In this document: in pieces, positions 1 to 8,672 of the stretch
Layout: each line of letters starts with the position of its first letter
How positions within the stretch are numbered: position 1 is the first letter of the stretch
From: Pseudoxanthomonas suwonensis
Lineage (GTDB): Bacteria; Pseudomonadota; Gammaproteobacteria; Xanthomonadales; Xanthomonadaceae
Direction: 5' to 3'
NCBI GenBank assembly: GCA_003240695.1
Contig: QFNC01000001.1
Span: forward strand, 186,001 to 250,000
DNA: 64,000 bases
Position numbers and translations under genes: made by a program
The notes under the pieces: model-generated
The model's input: the letters and a program-made list of their open reading frames with translations, nothing else
What the model was told of the DNA's origin: nothing
Database searches by the model: none

Positions 1-281
1 GGCTGCGCGCCGACCATGCTGCAGGCGGCACCGTGGCGCACCATCTGGACACGGTCTTCTCGGATGGGCGGCTGGAGGTGTTCTGGAAGGCCGCCGACCA
101 CGCGATCGCCGAAGGACTGGGCTTGATCGAAGCGGTGGACGTGCTGATTCCCAATCCATTCGATGTGAAGGACGTGCACTGCGTGTCCTGGCTGGCCAAC
201 TGCAACGGCGAAGGCGCGATGCTGTACGCCGCCGCGGCGCGCGAACGGCTGCGGCAGATGCAGACCATGCTGGACGAATGA
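1..281 (+). CDS. C-terminal part of an unidentified protein (cut by window start)
   Basis: The frame is open to the first base of the window, so only about the last 93 codons are visible and the true start is upstream. The visible part is an ordinary soluble sequence, mildly acidic, ending in a helix-like tail (AAARERLRQMQTMLDE). It contains one short Cys-bearing stretch (VHCVSWLANCNGEG), but I recognise no family. Its stop overlaps the start of the following regulator gene as ATGA, so the two are probably co-transcribed and translationally coupled. An internal GTG at position 33 could begin a short reading frame, but there is no reason to prefer it over the open upstream frame. Confidence 0.5.
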   Translation, partial: LRADHAAGGTVAHHLDTVFSDGRLEVFWKAADHAIAEGLGLIEAVDVLIPNPFDVKDVHCVSWLANCNGEGAMLYAAAARERLRQMQTMLDE

Positions 282-1015
282 GCGACCGCGCAGCCCGCCT
301 GCTGCACCTGCTGGACCGCCTGCGCCGCGCCCGCCGCCCGGTCTCGGCGGCCGAGCTCGCCGAATCGCTCGCGGTCAGCCTGCGCACGCTGTACCGCGAC
401 ATCGCCAGCCTGCGCGCTCAGGGTGCCGACATCCAGGGCGATCCCGGCGTGGGCTACCGGATGCGGCCGGGCTTCCTGCTGCCGCCGTTGATGTTCGATG
501 CGGACGAACTGGAGGCGCTGGTGCTGGGTGCGCGTTGGGTGCAGGCCCAGGCCGATGCAGAGCTGGCCGAGGCTGCCGGCAACGCCCTCTCGCGGATCGG
601 CGCCACCCTGCCGGAGCCGCTGCGCATCGCCATCGACACCAGTGGCCTGTTCGTGCCGGTCTGGCAGGAAAACAGGGCCCCGGAACCGTGGTTGCCGGTG
701 CTTCGCCGTGCCATTCGCGAAGAGCACACGCTGCACATGCGCTATGCCGATGCCGAGGGCAACGCGACCACGCGCACGATCTGGCCGTTCGCGATGGCGT
801 TTTACGATCCGCTGACACGGATGTTCGCGGCCTGGTGCGAGCTGCGCGGCGGTTTCCGCCATTTCCGTGCCGACCGGGTCATCGTCTTGCGCGACACCGG
901 CGAGCGCTACCCCCAGCGACGCCACCAATTGATCAAACGCTGGCGCGAGCACACGCAGCTGGAACGGATCGGCCACCAAAGTGGCAGACGTTGCGGTGCT
1001 GCTGACATTTCCTGA
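278..1015 (+). CDS. YafY-type HTH/WYL-domain transcriptional regulator
   Basis: A DeoR-like winged helix-turn-helix occupies about residues 5-58 (VSAAELAESLAVSLRTLYRD), the typical N-terminus of the YafY family. The C-terminal half carries a WYL-type ligand-sensing region at about residues 165-205, with an R-x2-W-P-F start and the FRHFRADRV end. At 245 residues the length is normal for the family. Such proteins are DNA-binding regulators whose WYL domain is thought to bind nucleic acids or nucleotides. The start overlaps the preceding gene by 4 nt. A glutathione transferase gene follows after 46 bp, and the pairing of YafY regulators with neighbouring GST-like enzymes suggests local regulation; that is inference. 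Confidence 0.85.
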   Translation: MSDRAARLLHLLDRLRRARRPVSAAELAESLAVSLRTLYRDIASLRAQGADIQGDPGVGYRMRPGFLLPPLMFDADELEALVLGARWVQAQADAELAEAAGNALSRIGATLPEPLRIAIDTSGLFVPVWQENRAPEPWLPVLRRAIREEHTLHMRYADAEGNATTRTIWPFAMAFYDPLTRMFAAWCELRGGFRHFRADRVIVLRDTGERYPQRRHQLIKRWREHTQLERIGHQSGRRCGAADIS

Positions 1016-1061
1016 CATCTGTCCCGCCTAAGCTGCGTCCTTCCCTCACCGGAGTGATGCC

Positions 1062-1694
1062 ATGAGCACGCAAGCACTGATCTTCTACACGCACCCCCAC
1101 TCCCGAGGCCGCGTGGCGCGCTGGGCGCTGGAGGAAACCGGCCTGCGGTACACGACCGAGTACCTCGAATACGGCACCACGATGAAGGCGCCGGAATACC
1201 TCGCCATCAACCCGATGGGCAAGGTGCCGGCGTTGAAACATGGCGACGTCGTGGTCACCGAGAACGCCGCGATCGCGATGTACCTGGCCGACCTGGTACC
1301 CGACAAGCAGCTGGCGCCGCCGGTCGGCAGCCCCGAACGCGGCAGCTACTACCGATGGATCAGTTTCATGGGCCCGCTGGAACAGGCGATGATGGCGAAA
1401 GCAGCCGGTGCGCATTACGAAGCCATGCAGGCCGGATTCGGCACCGTGGAGGACACGGTCAATGCACTCGACGCCGCGATCGGCGACCGCGATTTCCTCG
1501 TCGGCAACCGCTTCTCCATGGCTGACCTGCTGGTGTCGGCCTGCGTGGGCTGGTACCTGCAGTTCAAGCTGCTGGAGCCGCGTCCGAACCTGGTGCGTTA
1601 TGCACAACTGCATGGTGCCCGGGAAGCCGCCCGGCGCGGCAACGCCATTGACGACGCCAGGGTCGCCGAGTCCGACCAGGACAGGAAACGGTAA
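1062..1694 (+). CDS. Glutathione S-transferase family protein
   Basis: This 210-residue protein has the two-domain GST layout. The N-terminal thioredoxin-like domain (about residues 4-80) shows an active-site-like Ser in HPHSRG, the cis-proline region NPMGKVPAL, and the glutathione gamma-glutamyl contact TENAAI. The C-terminal all-helical domain (about 90-200) contains the conserved N-capping segment FSMADLLVSA. It should conjugate or transfer glutathione to electrophiles in the cytoplasm; the substrate cannot be inferred. The ATG is preceded by GGAG at a good distance. The gene is convergent with the catalase gene, and a hairpin lies between them. Confidence 0.88.
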   Translation: MSTQALIFYTHPHSRGRVARWALEETGLRYTTEYLEYGTTMKAPEYLAINPMGKVPALKHGDVVVTENAAIAMYLADLVPDKQLAPPVGSPERGSYYRWISFMGPLEQAMMAKAAGAHYEAMQAGFGTVEDTVNALDAAIGDRDFLVGNRFSMADLLVSACVGWYLQFKLLEPRPNLVRYAQLHGAREAARRGNAIDDARVAESDQDRKR

Positions 1695-1737
1695 ACAGAC
1701 ACCGGACCGCATCCTGCCACTGTGGCTGTTTCGCCAT

Positions 1738-1758
1738 GCAGGGAGGTGCTCTCCCTGC
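1738..1758. terminator. Hairpin between convergent GST and catalase genes
   Basis: An 8-bp perfect stem, GCAGGGAG pairing with CTCCCTGC across a 5-nt loop, lies between two convergent genes. There is no clear T-run on either side, so it could be a weak bidirectional terminator or a transcript-end stabiliser. Confidence 0.4.
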
Positions 1759-1768
1759 ACAGCATTCT

Positions 1769-3904
1769 TCAGGCCAGGGTGCGCACCTTCGGCTCGCGAT
1801 CCCACTGCCGGGTCTTGGCCTTGGCGATGAAGCCGGCGATATCGTGCGGTTCCACCACGCCTGCATCGGGCTTGATCCCGGCCGCCTTCAGGATGTGCTC
1901 GCGGGTGCCGCCGCAGGCCGCGATCGCCTTGAGGTGACCGAAGGCATCGCGGAACCAGTCGACCGCGGCACCGTCCTTCGCCAGCTTCTTCGCTTCCTCC
2001 GGCATCAGCACGCTGGCGACGGCATCGAACAGCACCGACGGCGTGCCCGCGACCTGGCCATCGAGCTTGCGCAACTTGCCGTCGCTCAAAGTCACGTGGC
2101 GCTTCGGACCGACAAGTTTGACCATCGCGCCTGCCTTTTCCGCGGCCTCGCGGATCGCGGCCACCTGCGCCGCATCGCTGCCCTCCGCCACCAGGATGCC
2201 GATCGCGCGGCCTTCGAGCGTGTCCTTCATCCGCGGGATGATGGTGGTGGCCGGCGACAGGGGCAGATCCTGCACCGTGGCGGCGGCAGGCGCGGCCGCG
2301 GGAAGCGAGGTCATGCCCAGGCCGTCGGCCACGCGCTGCGCCAGCGATTCGTCGATATTGCGCAGCTGGCTCACGGTGCGCTCGCGCACTGCGTCGTCGT
2401 CCACCTTCGCCAGTTCGAACACGAACGCTGACGCGATGTGCGCCTGTTCTAGCGGGGTCTGGCTGCGGAAGAACAGCCGCGGCTGGCTGTAGTGGTCGGC
2501 GAAGGATTCCGCACGCACGCGCCCCTTGCGGCCATCGTCCGGCGCGCGCTCGGCGAAGCTGCGGAAACCGCGCGGGGTTTCGCGGCCGTTCGGTTCCGAG
2601 CCGTCCTTGTCCAGCGATGCCGGCTCGTAGGCGACGCGGCCCTTCGGCACCTGCATCTGCATGTGCGCGTCGCGTTGGTGGTTGGCGAACGGACACTTCG
2701 GCGCGTTGATCGGAATCTGGGTGAAGTTGGGCCCGCCCAGTCGCGACAACTGGGTGTCGAGATAGGAGAACAGGCGGCCTTGCAGCAGCGGGTCATTCGA
2801 GAAGTCGATGCCGGGCACCATGTTGGCCGGGCAGTACGCGACCTGCTCGTTCTCGGCGAAATGGTTGTCCGGATTGCGGTCCAGCGTCATCCGGCCAATG
2901 ATCTGTACCGGTACCAGCTCTTCGGGGATGAACTTGGTCGGATCCAGGTGATCGAACGGGAAGGCGTCGGCCTGCTCCTCCGTGAACAGCTGCACGCCGA
3001 AATCCCACGCCGGGAACTGGCCGCCCTCGATCGCCTCGAACAGGTCGCGGCGGTGGAAGTCGTTGTCGGCGGCCTGGGTCTTGGCGTGTTCGTCCCAGAC
3101 ATGCGACTGGATGCCCAACACCGGCCGCCAGTGGAAGCGCACGAAGGTCGATTCGCCATCGGCATTGATCAGGCGGAAGCTGTGGATGCCGAAGCCTTCC
3201 ATCATCCGCAGCGAGCGCGGGATCGCTCGGTCACTCATCGCCCAGGTGATCATGTTCAGCGTTTCCGGCGACAGCGAGACGAAGTCCCAGAAGGTGTCGT
3301 GCGCGCTGGCCGCCTGCGGAAAGCCGCGGTCGGGTTCCATCTTCACCGCGTGGATGAAGTCCGGGAACTTCATCGCGTCCTGGATGGCGAAGATCGGCAG
3401 GTTGTTGCCTACCAGGTCGAAGTTGCCTTCCTGGGTATAGAACTTCACAGCGAAGCCGCGCACGTCGCGCGGGGTGTCCACGCTGCCGGCACCGCCGGCG
3501 ACGGTGGAGAAGCGGGCAAAGACGGGAATGCGGCCCTTCTCGGTGAGGAACTTGGCGGTGGTGTATTGCGACAGCGGCTTGTTCAGTTCGAAATAGCCGT
3601 GCGCGGCCGAACCGCGTGCGTGCACGATGCGCTCCGGGATGCGCTCGTGGTCGAAGTGGGTGATCTTCTCGCGGAGGATGAAGTCCTCCAGCAGGGTCGG
3701 CCCGCGCGGGTGCGCACGCAGCGAATTCTGGTTGTCGCTGATCGGGATGCCTTGCGCGGTCGTGAGCACGTCCATGCCGTTGCCGGCCTGCTGATGCGTC
3801 TCGCCACCGTCGCCGCGCCGGGATTCGGCATCGGCCGCCTTGCGGGCAGGTCCGCCGCTTTTGGTTTGTGAAGAGGTCGTTTCGGGGGGCTTGCGCGTAG
3901 CCAT
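1769..3904 (-). CDS. katE: Monofunctional catalase, large-subunit (HPII/KatE) type
   Basis: A 711-residue heme catalase that breaks hydrogen peroxide down to water and oxygen. Large-subunit catalases differ from the ~500-residue type by a C-terminal flavodoxin/class I amidotransferase-like domain, which is present here (about residues 560-705, beginning at the IGILVAEGSD strand). Active-site residues are visible: distal His95 in RIVHARG, Asn168 in DLVGNNLP, and the proximal heme ligand Tyr381 in GRLFSYLDTQ. The first 45 residues are a low-complexity Lys/Ser/Gly-rich extension as in other KatE proteins. The gene appears to be single, with its own promoter in the 237-bp gap upstream. KatE enzymes are commonly stationary-phase induced; the sequence does not show this directly. 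Confidence 0.95.
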   Translation of the reverse strand: MATRKPPETTSSQTKSGGPARKAADAESRRGDGGETHQQAGNGMDVLTTAQGIPISDNQNSLRAHPRGPTLLEDFILREKITHFDHERIPERIVHARGSAAHGYFELNKPLSQYTTAKFLTEKGRIPVFARFSTVAGGAGSVDTPRDVRGFAVKFYTQEGNFDLVGNNLPIFAIQDAMKFPDFIHAVKMEPDRGFPQAASAHDTFWDFVSLSPETLNMITWAMSDRAIPRSLRMMEGFGIHSFRLINADGESTFVRFHWRPVLGIQSHVWDEHAKTQAADNDFHRRDLFEAIEGGQFPAWDFGVQLFTEEQADAFPFDHLDPTKFIPEELVPVQIIGRMTLDRNPDNHFAENEQVAYCPANMVPGIDFSNDPLLQGRLFSYLDTQLSRLGGPNFTQIPINAPKCPFANHQRDAHMQMQVPKGRVAYEPASLDKDGSEPNGRETPRGFRSFAERAPDDGRKGRVRAESFADHYSQPRLFFRSQTPLEQAHIASAFVFELAKVDDDAVRERTVSQLRNIDESLAQRVADGLGMTSLPAAAPAAATVQDLPLSPATTIIPRMKDTLEGRAIGILVAEGSDAAQVAAIREAAEKAGAMVKLVGPKRHVTLSDGKLRKLDGQVAGTPSVLFDAVASVLMPEEAKKLAKDGAAVDWFRDAFGHLKAIAACGGTREHILKAAGIKPDAGVVEPHDIAGFIAKAKTRQWDREPKVRTLA

Positions 3905-4141
3905 GGCCTGATTCCTGATCGGGGAATCACCACCATAGGCCGATACCGGTCAAGGGCGTGTCACACCCGATCCAGGCGGCGTGCTCGGTACGTGACCGGT
4001 TCGGGCTCGGGATGGTCTCGGGGGGGCTCCGAGTGATTCAGATGACCCATAGGTTGTTTGCTCGATGTGCGGGGCGGCAAGCTGACGATCCCGTATCCGC
4101 ATCACCCGCATCCTCAGGATGCGCTACCGGAGTCCATCGCC

Positions 4142-4474
4142 ATGGCCAATACTGCCCGTTCGTCGTTTCCCGCATCGGTAGGTGCCCGCCACGTGTGGCT
4201 GGCGTTGTTGGGCGTGGTGGCCGTGGCCGAGCGTCGGTCGTGCAGGGCCGTGGGTGCCGTCGCGGACGATGCGGCGCAGGCCGGCAAGCAAGTGCTGCAA
4301 CTGGCGACCGATACCGGCTACGTGTTGCGCGGAGCGGCGATGACGGTGCAGGAACGCATCGATCCTGCCCTGCAGCAGTTGGGCCGGAACGTGAATGCGC
4401 AGCTGGCTGCGCTGCGCCGCGGCTCTCGTGCGTCCGGCACATCGACTCGGCGTCGCCGGATCCGCACGGCCTGA
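4142..4474 (+). CDS. Small phasin/PHA-granule-associated-like protein
   Basis: A 110-residue protein. The VWLALLGVVAVAER segment followed by a heptad-like amphipathic helix (VADDAAQAGKQVLQL) and a basic Ser/Arg-rich tail resembles short phasins (PhaI/PhaF-like granule proteins), which coat polyhydroxyalkanoate granules. I chose the ATG at this position because the similarity begins here; the frame extends upstream to 4058 without any recognisable sequence. A larger phasin gene is at 14981-15595. The sequence is short and compositionally biased, so the assignment is moderate. Confidence 0.5.
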   Translation: MANTARSSFPASVGARHVWLALLGVVAVAERRSCRAVGAVADDAAQAGKQVLQLATDTGYVLRGAAMTVQERIDPALQQLGRNVNAQLAALRRGSRASGTSTRRRRIRTA

Positions 4475-4521
4475 TTGCATCAGCCAGCGCGCAGGCCGGT
4501 CGCGCTGCAGCCGGTGCGGGA

Positions 4522-5526
4522 TCACAGGTCCAGTCGTGCATGACGCACGCGGTCATCGCGCGTGCCATCGGCATGGAACGCCTCCAACCATGGCCGCACC
4601 ACGTCCAGCGGACCGATGGCATCGCGCTGGCCGAATCGTGCGCGGTTGTCCGACTGCAGCCGCAGCATGCGCCGATCCTGCATCGCCACCCTGCGCAGGA
4701 ACGGCCACACGAACAGCCGCACCGCCCAGGCTGGCGCCCAGCGCCCGTGGATGTGCACGATCACGTGCAAGCGGGTGCTCTGCGCCGTCATCGGTGCGAA
4801 ATGCAGGCCGATGCGGACCTGGCTGCCGTCGCGGTAGCCGTATTCGAACTGCACGCTGGCCGGGCAGTGGAAGTGTGCCCGTTCGCGGGTGCGCGGTGTC
4901 TCGAACAGGCGGTAGATCAGCCCGCTTTGTTGCGGAGCACCGTGGTAATCGACCGTGAAGCCGTCGGCATGCGGCTGCAGCGTGGCCTGCATCGGCCGCC
5001 GGCTGCCCGCACGCCGCACCAGGCCGGCGTGCACGTAGTGGGTGTGGGTGGCATCCAGCACGTTTTCCAGCGCGTCGATCAGGCTGGCATCGAATACCGT
5101 GGACCACAGGAAGCGGCGGCTGCCGGCCGGCTGCGCGGTGGCCATGGCCGGCAGGGCTTCGGATGCCGCATCGGCATGGCGATGCACCCAGACGATGCCG
5201 TCATGTTCGCGCACGGCCCAGGCCCGCGCCCGGACGGACGGCAGTGATTGTCCGGATGGAAGTCCCGGCAGTGCCTGCAGGCGGCCGTCGACGCCGAAAC
5301 GCCAACCGTGGTACGGGCATTGCAGGCCATCGCCTTGCACGCATCCGGCCGACAGCGGTGCCTGGCGATGCGGACAGCGATCGTCCAGCGCCAGCACGCG
5401 CCCATCGCCCAGTCGTGCCAGTGCCACCGGTTGACCGAACAGCGTCGATGCGCGCGGTCGCCTGCCGACCTGCCGCGACTGCGCCAAAGCATACCAGTAC
5501 CGTTGCAGATGCGACGGCCAGCTCAC
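4522..5526 (-). CDS. Rieske [2Fe-2S] non-heme iron oxygenase (alpha-subunit type)
   Basis: A 334-residue oxygenase component. The Rieske cluster ligands are Cys51-x-His53 and Cys70-x2-His73 (RCPHRQAP and CPYHGWRFG). The mononuclear iron motif is Asp158-x2-His161-x4-His166 (NVLDATHTHYVH), and a later acidic ligand is probably in the QDRRMLRLQSD helix. This matches single-polypeptide oxygenases of the VanA/PaO-like group that hydroxylate or demethylate a substrate using electrons from a separate reductase, which is not in this window. Translation starts at GTG, overlapping the stop of the preceding gene by 4 nt. It is the last gene of the overlapping biosynthetic operon, so it probably performs a late tailoring oxidation. 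Confidence 0.88.
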   Translation of the reverse strand: MSWPSHLQRYWYALAQSRQVGRRPRASTLFGQPVALARLGDGRVLALDDRCPHRQAPLSAGCVQGDGLQCPYHGWRFGVDGRLQALPGLPSGQSLPSVRARAWAVREHDGIVWVHRHADAASEALPAMATAQPAGSRRFLWSTVFDASLIDALENVLDATHTHYVHAGLVRRAGSRRPMQATLQPHADGFTVDYHGAPQQSGLIYRLFETPRTRERAHFHCPASVQFEYGYRDGSQVRIGLHFAPMTAQSTRLHVIVHIHGRWAPAWAVRLFVWPFLRRVAMQDRRMLRLQSDNRARFGQRDAIGPLDVVRPWLEAFHADGTRDDRVRHARLDL

Positions 5527-6665
5527 GTGCGGAAGCCCTGCAGGATCGGCACGCCGACGTGCTGCGCCAGCCGTGCCAGCCAGTGCAGCGGGCGACGCTG
5601 GCTGGCTGGAAGGTGATCGGCGATCACGGCGCTGTATTCGATCACGGGCTGACCGCCGCGCTGCAGCTTGAAGCGGCCCACGCCGGCGCTGAGGTTGACC
5701 ATGCAGCGCCGCTGTCGCGCCTGGTCCAGCACGGTGGCGGCCAGCAGGCGGTACAGGCCATCACGCTGCGGGCGGGCGGTGTCGTAACCGACGATCGGCG
5801 AGGTGATCACGCTGCCGAAGCGCAGCATGCCGACCACGGCGCCGAGGCGTCCGTCGGTATCGCGCAGGCCGTGCAGTTCCAGCAAGCGTTCGCGGTGCCA
5901 GCGCTGCAGCAGCGCGGGTGAGTAATCGGGATTGAGGCGCGAATATTTCTGCAGATACAGCAGGCTGTACAGGTCGGCGGCACGGGTGTAATCGTTGCCG
6001 GTCATGGTGTCCGGCTGCAGACGCTGCAACGGATGGCGACGCAGCCAGGCGAAGTCCTTTTTCAGGTCGGCATGGCGCGTCGCCAGGATGTCGATGGCAT
6101 CGAACAGGAACACTTCGCGGCTGGGGATCAGCAGGGCGCCGGCTTGCACCAAGGCGCGCATCCACAGCGGGTTCTGCACCGCATTGAGCGAACGCAGCCA
6201 GATCGCATGCTGCGGCCAGCGCTGCCGCGCCGCATCGACCAGTTCGAACACGACCGACACCGGCACGTCCGGATAGCTGTTGGTGGACACCAGCCAGTTG
6301 TTCAGGCATACGCAGTCATCCATGCGTGCGCGCTGCATCCAGTGTCCCAGCGCATGCACCAGCGGACGCAGTGCGGCGGACAGCCATGGCTTGTGCAGGC
6401 GATCCAGTTCTTCCAGGGCATAGTGGTAATAGGTCGACACCGGGGAGGTCACCCAGGCATCGCGCTGCCCGGTGTTGTTTTCGGTGGCGGGAAAGGCGAT
6501 GCCGCCGGCCTCCAGCGCGGTGACCGTGGCGCCGACATTGCCGATCCAGCGGCGCGTGTCGCTGCCCATGTGGATCTGCAGGAAATGCCGCGCCTGGGCA
6601 TCGAAACCGGCCGGATCGATGTGCTGGTTGGCGATGACCGACGGTGGCGGCAGGCTGTCGTTCAT
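5523..6665 (-). CDS. GNAT-fold acyltransferase-like protein of the biosynthetic operon
   Basis: A 380-residue protein whose second half (about residues 240-370) reads as an acyl-CoA N-acyltransferase fold of the BioF2-like/GNAT type. It has a long central strand-helix stretch (LGAVVGMLRFGSVITSP), a GYD turn, and a C-terminal part ending in SAGVGRFKLQRGG. The N-terminal half (FPATENNTGQRDAWVTSP...) is typical of long two-lobed acyltransferases that join an acyl group to an amine. The ATG overlaps the stop of the ATP-grasp gene, and its own stop overlaps the Rieske gene. The product is inferred from fold-level resemblance, and the acyl donor and acceptor are unknown. In context it could move a fatty acyl product of the neighbouring ketoacyl synthase. 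Confidence 0.6.
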   Translation of the reverse strand: MNDSLPPPSVIANQHIDPAGFDAQARHFLQIHMGSDTRRWIGNVGATVTALEAGGIAFPATENNTGQRDAWVTSPVSTYYHYALEELDRLHKPWLSAALRPLVHALGHWMQRARMDDCVCLNNWLVSTNSYPDVPVSVVFELVDAARQRWPQHAIWLRSLNAVQNPLWMRALVQAGALLIPSREVFLFDAIDILATRHADLKKDFAWLRRHPLQRLQPDTMTGNDYTRAADLYSLLYLQKYSRLNPDYSPALLQRWHRERLLELHGLRDTDGRLGAVVGMLRFGSVITSPIVGYDTARPQRDGLYRLLAATVLDQARQRRCMVNLSAGVGRFKLQRGGQPVIEYSAVIADHLPASQRRPLHWLARLAQHVGVPILQGFRT

Positions 6666-7849
6666 GCGGGTGATGGCGGGGCAGGCGGCAGCGGGATGGG
6701 CTCGCCATCCCATTCGGTGTCGCAGGTGGCGGCTTCGCGCAGTGTGCAGCCTTGGCGCCATCCCTGCCAGGCATAGCTGGCCAGGTCGCGCACGGCACCG
6801 AACAGCGGTACGCGATCGCCGCGGATCGCCAGCACGTCCTGCGCCTGTCGCCAATCGTGCAGCCACGATTTCAGCTGACGGTTTTTCGCGGCAGTCAGCA
6901 GCCCGGCACTGGCCATCACTGCGGCAATCATGCGCGGCCGACCGTGCATCGGTTCGATGCAGGCGCTGCCGCTGCCATCCAGCGCGGCCGGCAATGCATC
7001 GTGCAGATCGAACAGATGCACGCCACTGATGGCGCGCGGGTTGCATTCCAGCACGTGGCAGCGGCCATCGGCGGTGCGGATCCAGTCGAACGATATCTGG
7101 CCGGTGTAGCCCAATCGCGCCACCAACCCTGCGGTAACGGTGCGGATAGGCGGGCAATCCACGCTGCGGAACCAGTAGCTGGAACTGCGTGCCAGCCGGT
7201 GCACCGGTTCGTAGCACACGTGTGCCAGCAGGCGCCCGCGATCGGCCACGGCGTAGGAACACAATTCCTGTCCGCGGCATAGCGCCTGCACCACCCAGTT
7301 GCCCGGCAAGGGCAGCGAAGCGGCATCGTCCAACCCCTGCGGATGCAGCTGCACGTGCACGCCGAAACGCGAGTATTCCGGTTTCAGCACCGCGGCACGT
7401 CCAGCGGCCCAGTCGCGGGCCTCGCCGATGTCGCGCACGCAGGCGCTGTCGGGCACCGCCATGCCGCTGGCACTGGCGTGCTGAAGAAATGTCCATTTGC
7501 TGTGGAGCGCGTGCATGGTGTCGAACTCGGCCACGCACACCCGCAACGATGCGGGCAGATGCGCGCGGATGCGTGACAGGTAGAACGCTTCCTCGCAGGT
7601 GGGCAACAGCAGGTCGATCCGCTCGCGGGCGATGAGGACATTCAAGTCACGCGCGTAGTCGGCCGTGGCGAAGCGCGCCGACGGCAGACGCACGTGCCCC
7701 GATACCGCGCGCGAATCGGCAGTGATGTGGCAGGAGATGCTGTCGCCCACCAGCACCCGCCAGCCCTGCGCCGCGAAGCGGCGGGCATGGTCCAGCGCCA
7801 CCGGCGCGCGGGCGCCAAGGATCAGCACGCGGCGCTGTACGTCAGCCAT
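6662..7849 (-). CDS. ATP-grasp family ligase
   Basis: A 395-residue protein with the ATP-grasp layout. The N-terminal Rossmann-like preATP-grasp region begins at VLILGARAP (residues 8-16). A nucleotide-contact lysine, Lys156, lies in AAVLKPEYSRFG. The Mg2+/ATP ligand motif E268-x-N270-P-R272 is in VLECNPRAISG. Such enzymes form amide, thioester or ester bonds through an acyl-phosphate. The ATG chosen lies 7 nt upstream of the stop of the metallo-hydrolase gene; the frame is open further upstream, but that would overlap the neighbour deeply. It is the fourth core gene of the operon and is likely to activate a carboxylate made by the ketoacyl synthase and reductase. The substrate is unknown. 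Confidence 0.8.
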   Translation of the reverse strand: MADVQRRVLILGARAPVALDHARRFAAQGWRVLVGDSISCHITADSRAVSGHVRLPSARFATADYARDLNVLIARERIDLLLPTCEEAFYLSRIRAHLPASLRVCVAEFDTMHALHSKWTFLQHASASGMAVPDSACVRDIGEARDWAAGRAAVLKPEYSRFGVHVQLHPQGLDDAASLPLPGNWVVQALCRGQELCSYAVADRGRLLAHVCYEPVHRLARSSSYWFRSVDCPPIRTVTAGLVARLGYTGQISFDWIRTADGRCHVLECNPRAISGVHLFDLHDALPAALDGSGSACIEPMHGRPRMIAAVMASAGLLTAAKNRQLKSWLHDWRQAQDVLAIRGDRVPLFGAVRDLASYAWQGWRQGCTLREAATCDTEWDGEPIPLPPAPPSPA

Positions 7850-8672
7850 CGGTCTGCCAGTGCATGCAATGCGATGGCACGATGCGCAGCGTGCCATCGG
7901 GCTGCGTGGCCAGCGCGTGCAGTGCGGCGAAGGTGCGCCGGTACGCGGCGCTGTCGCCGAGCCAGCGCGTGGTGAGTGCGGGCGGCGGCACCCCGTCGCG
8001 CAGGGCCGGCAATGACCAGGCGGCATCGGCGATCAGGAAGACCCATCCCGTCGCATCGCGGAACAGCAGACCATGGTGACCCGCGGCATGCCCGGGCAGC
8101 GCCACGGCCAGCAGGCTGCCATCGCCCAGCAGATCGTGGCCGGTGGCGAATGCGGTGAGGGGTGGCGACAAGGCGCGGATCGAGGCGTCTTCGATCCAGC
8201 GGCAGCGCTGTTCGAAATCGGCATCCAGCAAGCGTGGCAGCAGCCCGATACGCAGCGCCGACAGAGGGCCGCGTCGGCGCAGATCGGTAATGGCTTCCCG
8301 CGCGCACCACACCGGTACGCCGGGAAAGTCGCGCAGCCCGCCGATGTGATCGCCATGCAGATGCGACAGCACGATGGCATGGATCTCGCCAGGCTGGATG
8401 CCGTCTGCAGCCAGCTGCGTCACCAGCTCTTCCTGCGCCCGCAGATGCACCGGCGTGACCATGCGGTACAGGCATTCGGGCAGATGCCGCGTGGCATCGA
8501 GAAAATGCCGCGAATATCCGGTATCGAACAGCAGATGGCCAAGACGCGGATGGGTGATGCGGAAGGCCAGCGACGGGAAGGCCTGTGCACGCCATCCGGC
8601 GCCGCGTCGCACCATGCAGGCCGGATGCGTGCAGTGGCCGACCGCGTGGCTGCGCCAGTCAAGCGCGAGCAT
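7842..8672 (-). CDS. MBL-fold metallo-hydrolase
   Basis: A 276-residue metallo-beta-lactamase-fold hydrolase. The dinuclear metal motif H104-x-H106-x-D108-H109 is intact in LSHLHGDHIGG. Further ligands appear in ALPGHAAGHHG (His) and FLIADAAWS (Asp), and a terminal PSHCMHW. It is closest in feel to AHL-lactonase/N-acyl hydrolase-like MBL proteins, although substrate identity cannot be read from sequence. The gene overlaps the upstream reductase gene by 14 nt and the downstream ATP-grasp gene by 8 nt. It could act as a thioesterase or lactonase releasing an acyl product within this pathway (inference). Confidence 0.85.
   Translation of the reverse strand: MLALDWRSHAVGHCTHPACMVRRGAGWRAQAFPSLAFRITHPRLGHLLFDTGYSRHFLDATRHLPECLYRMVTPVHLRAQEELVTQLAADGIQPGEIHAIVLSHLHGDHIGGLRDFPGVPVWCAREAITDLRRRGPLSALRIGLLPRLLDADFEQRCRWIEDASIRALSPPLTAFATGHDLLGDGSLLAVALPGHAAGHHGLLFRDATGWVFLIADAAWSLPALRDGVPPPALTTRWLGDSAAYRRTFAALHALATQPDGTLRIVPSHCMHWQTDG

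Noticed and set aside
933..2696. A 587-codon open frame antisense to the GST and catalase genes
   Set aside because: Shadow frame in GC-rich coding DNA; the translation is Arg/Ala/Gly-rich with no domain, and the real genes there are strongly supported.
2492..3871. A 459-codon plus-strand frame opposite the catalase gene
   Set aside because: Antisense shadow of katE, compositionally Val/Arg/Gly-rich with no ribosome-binding site or motif.
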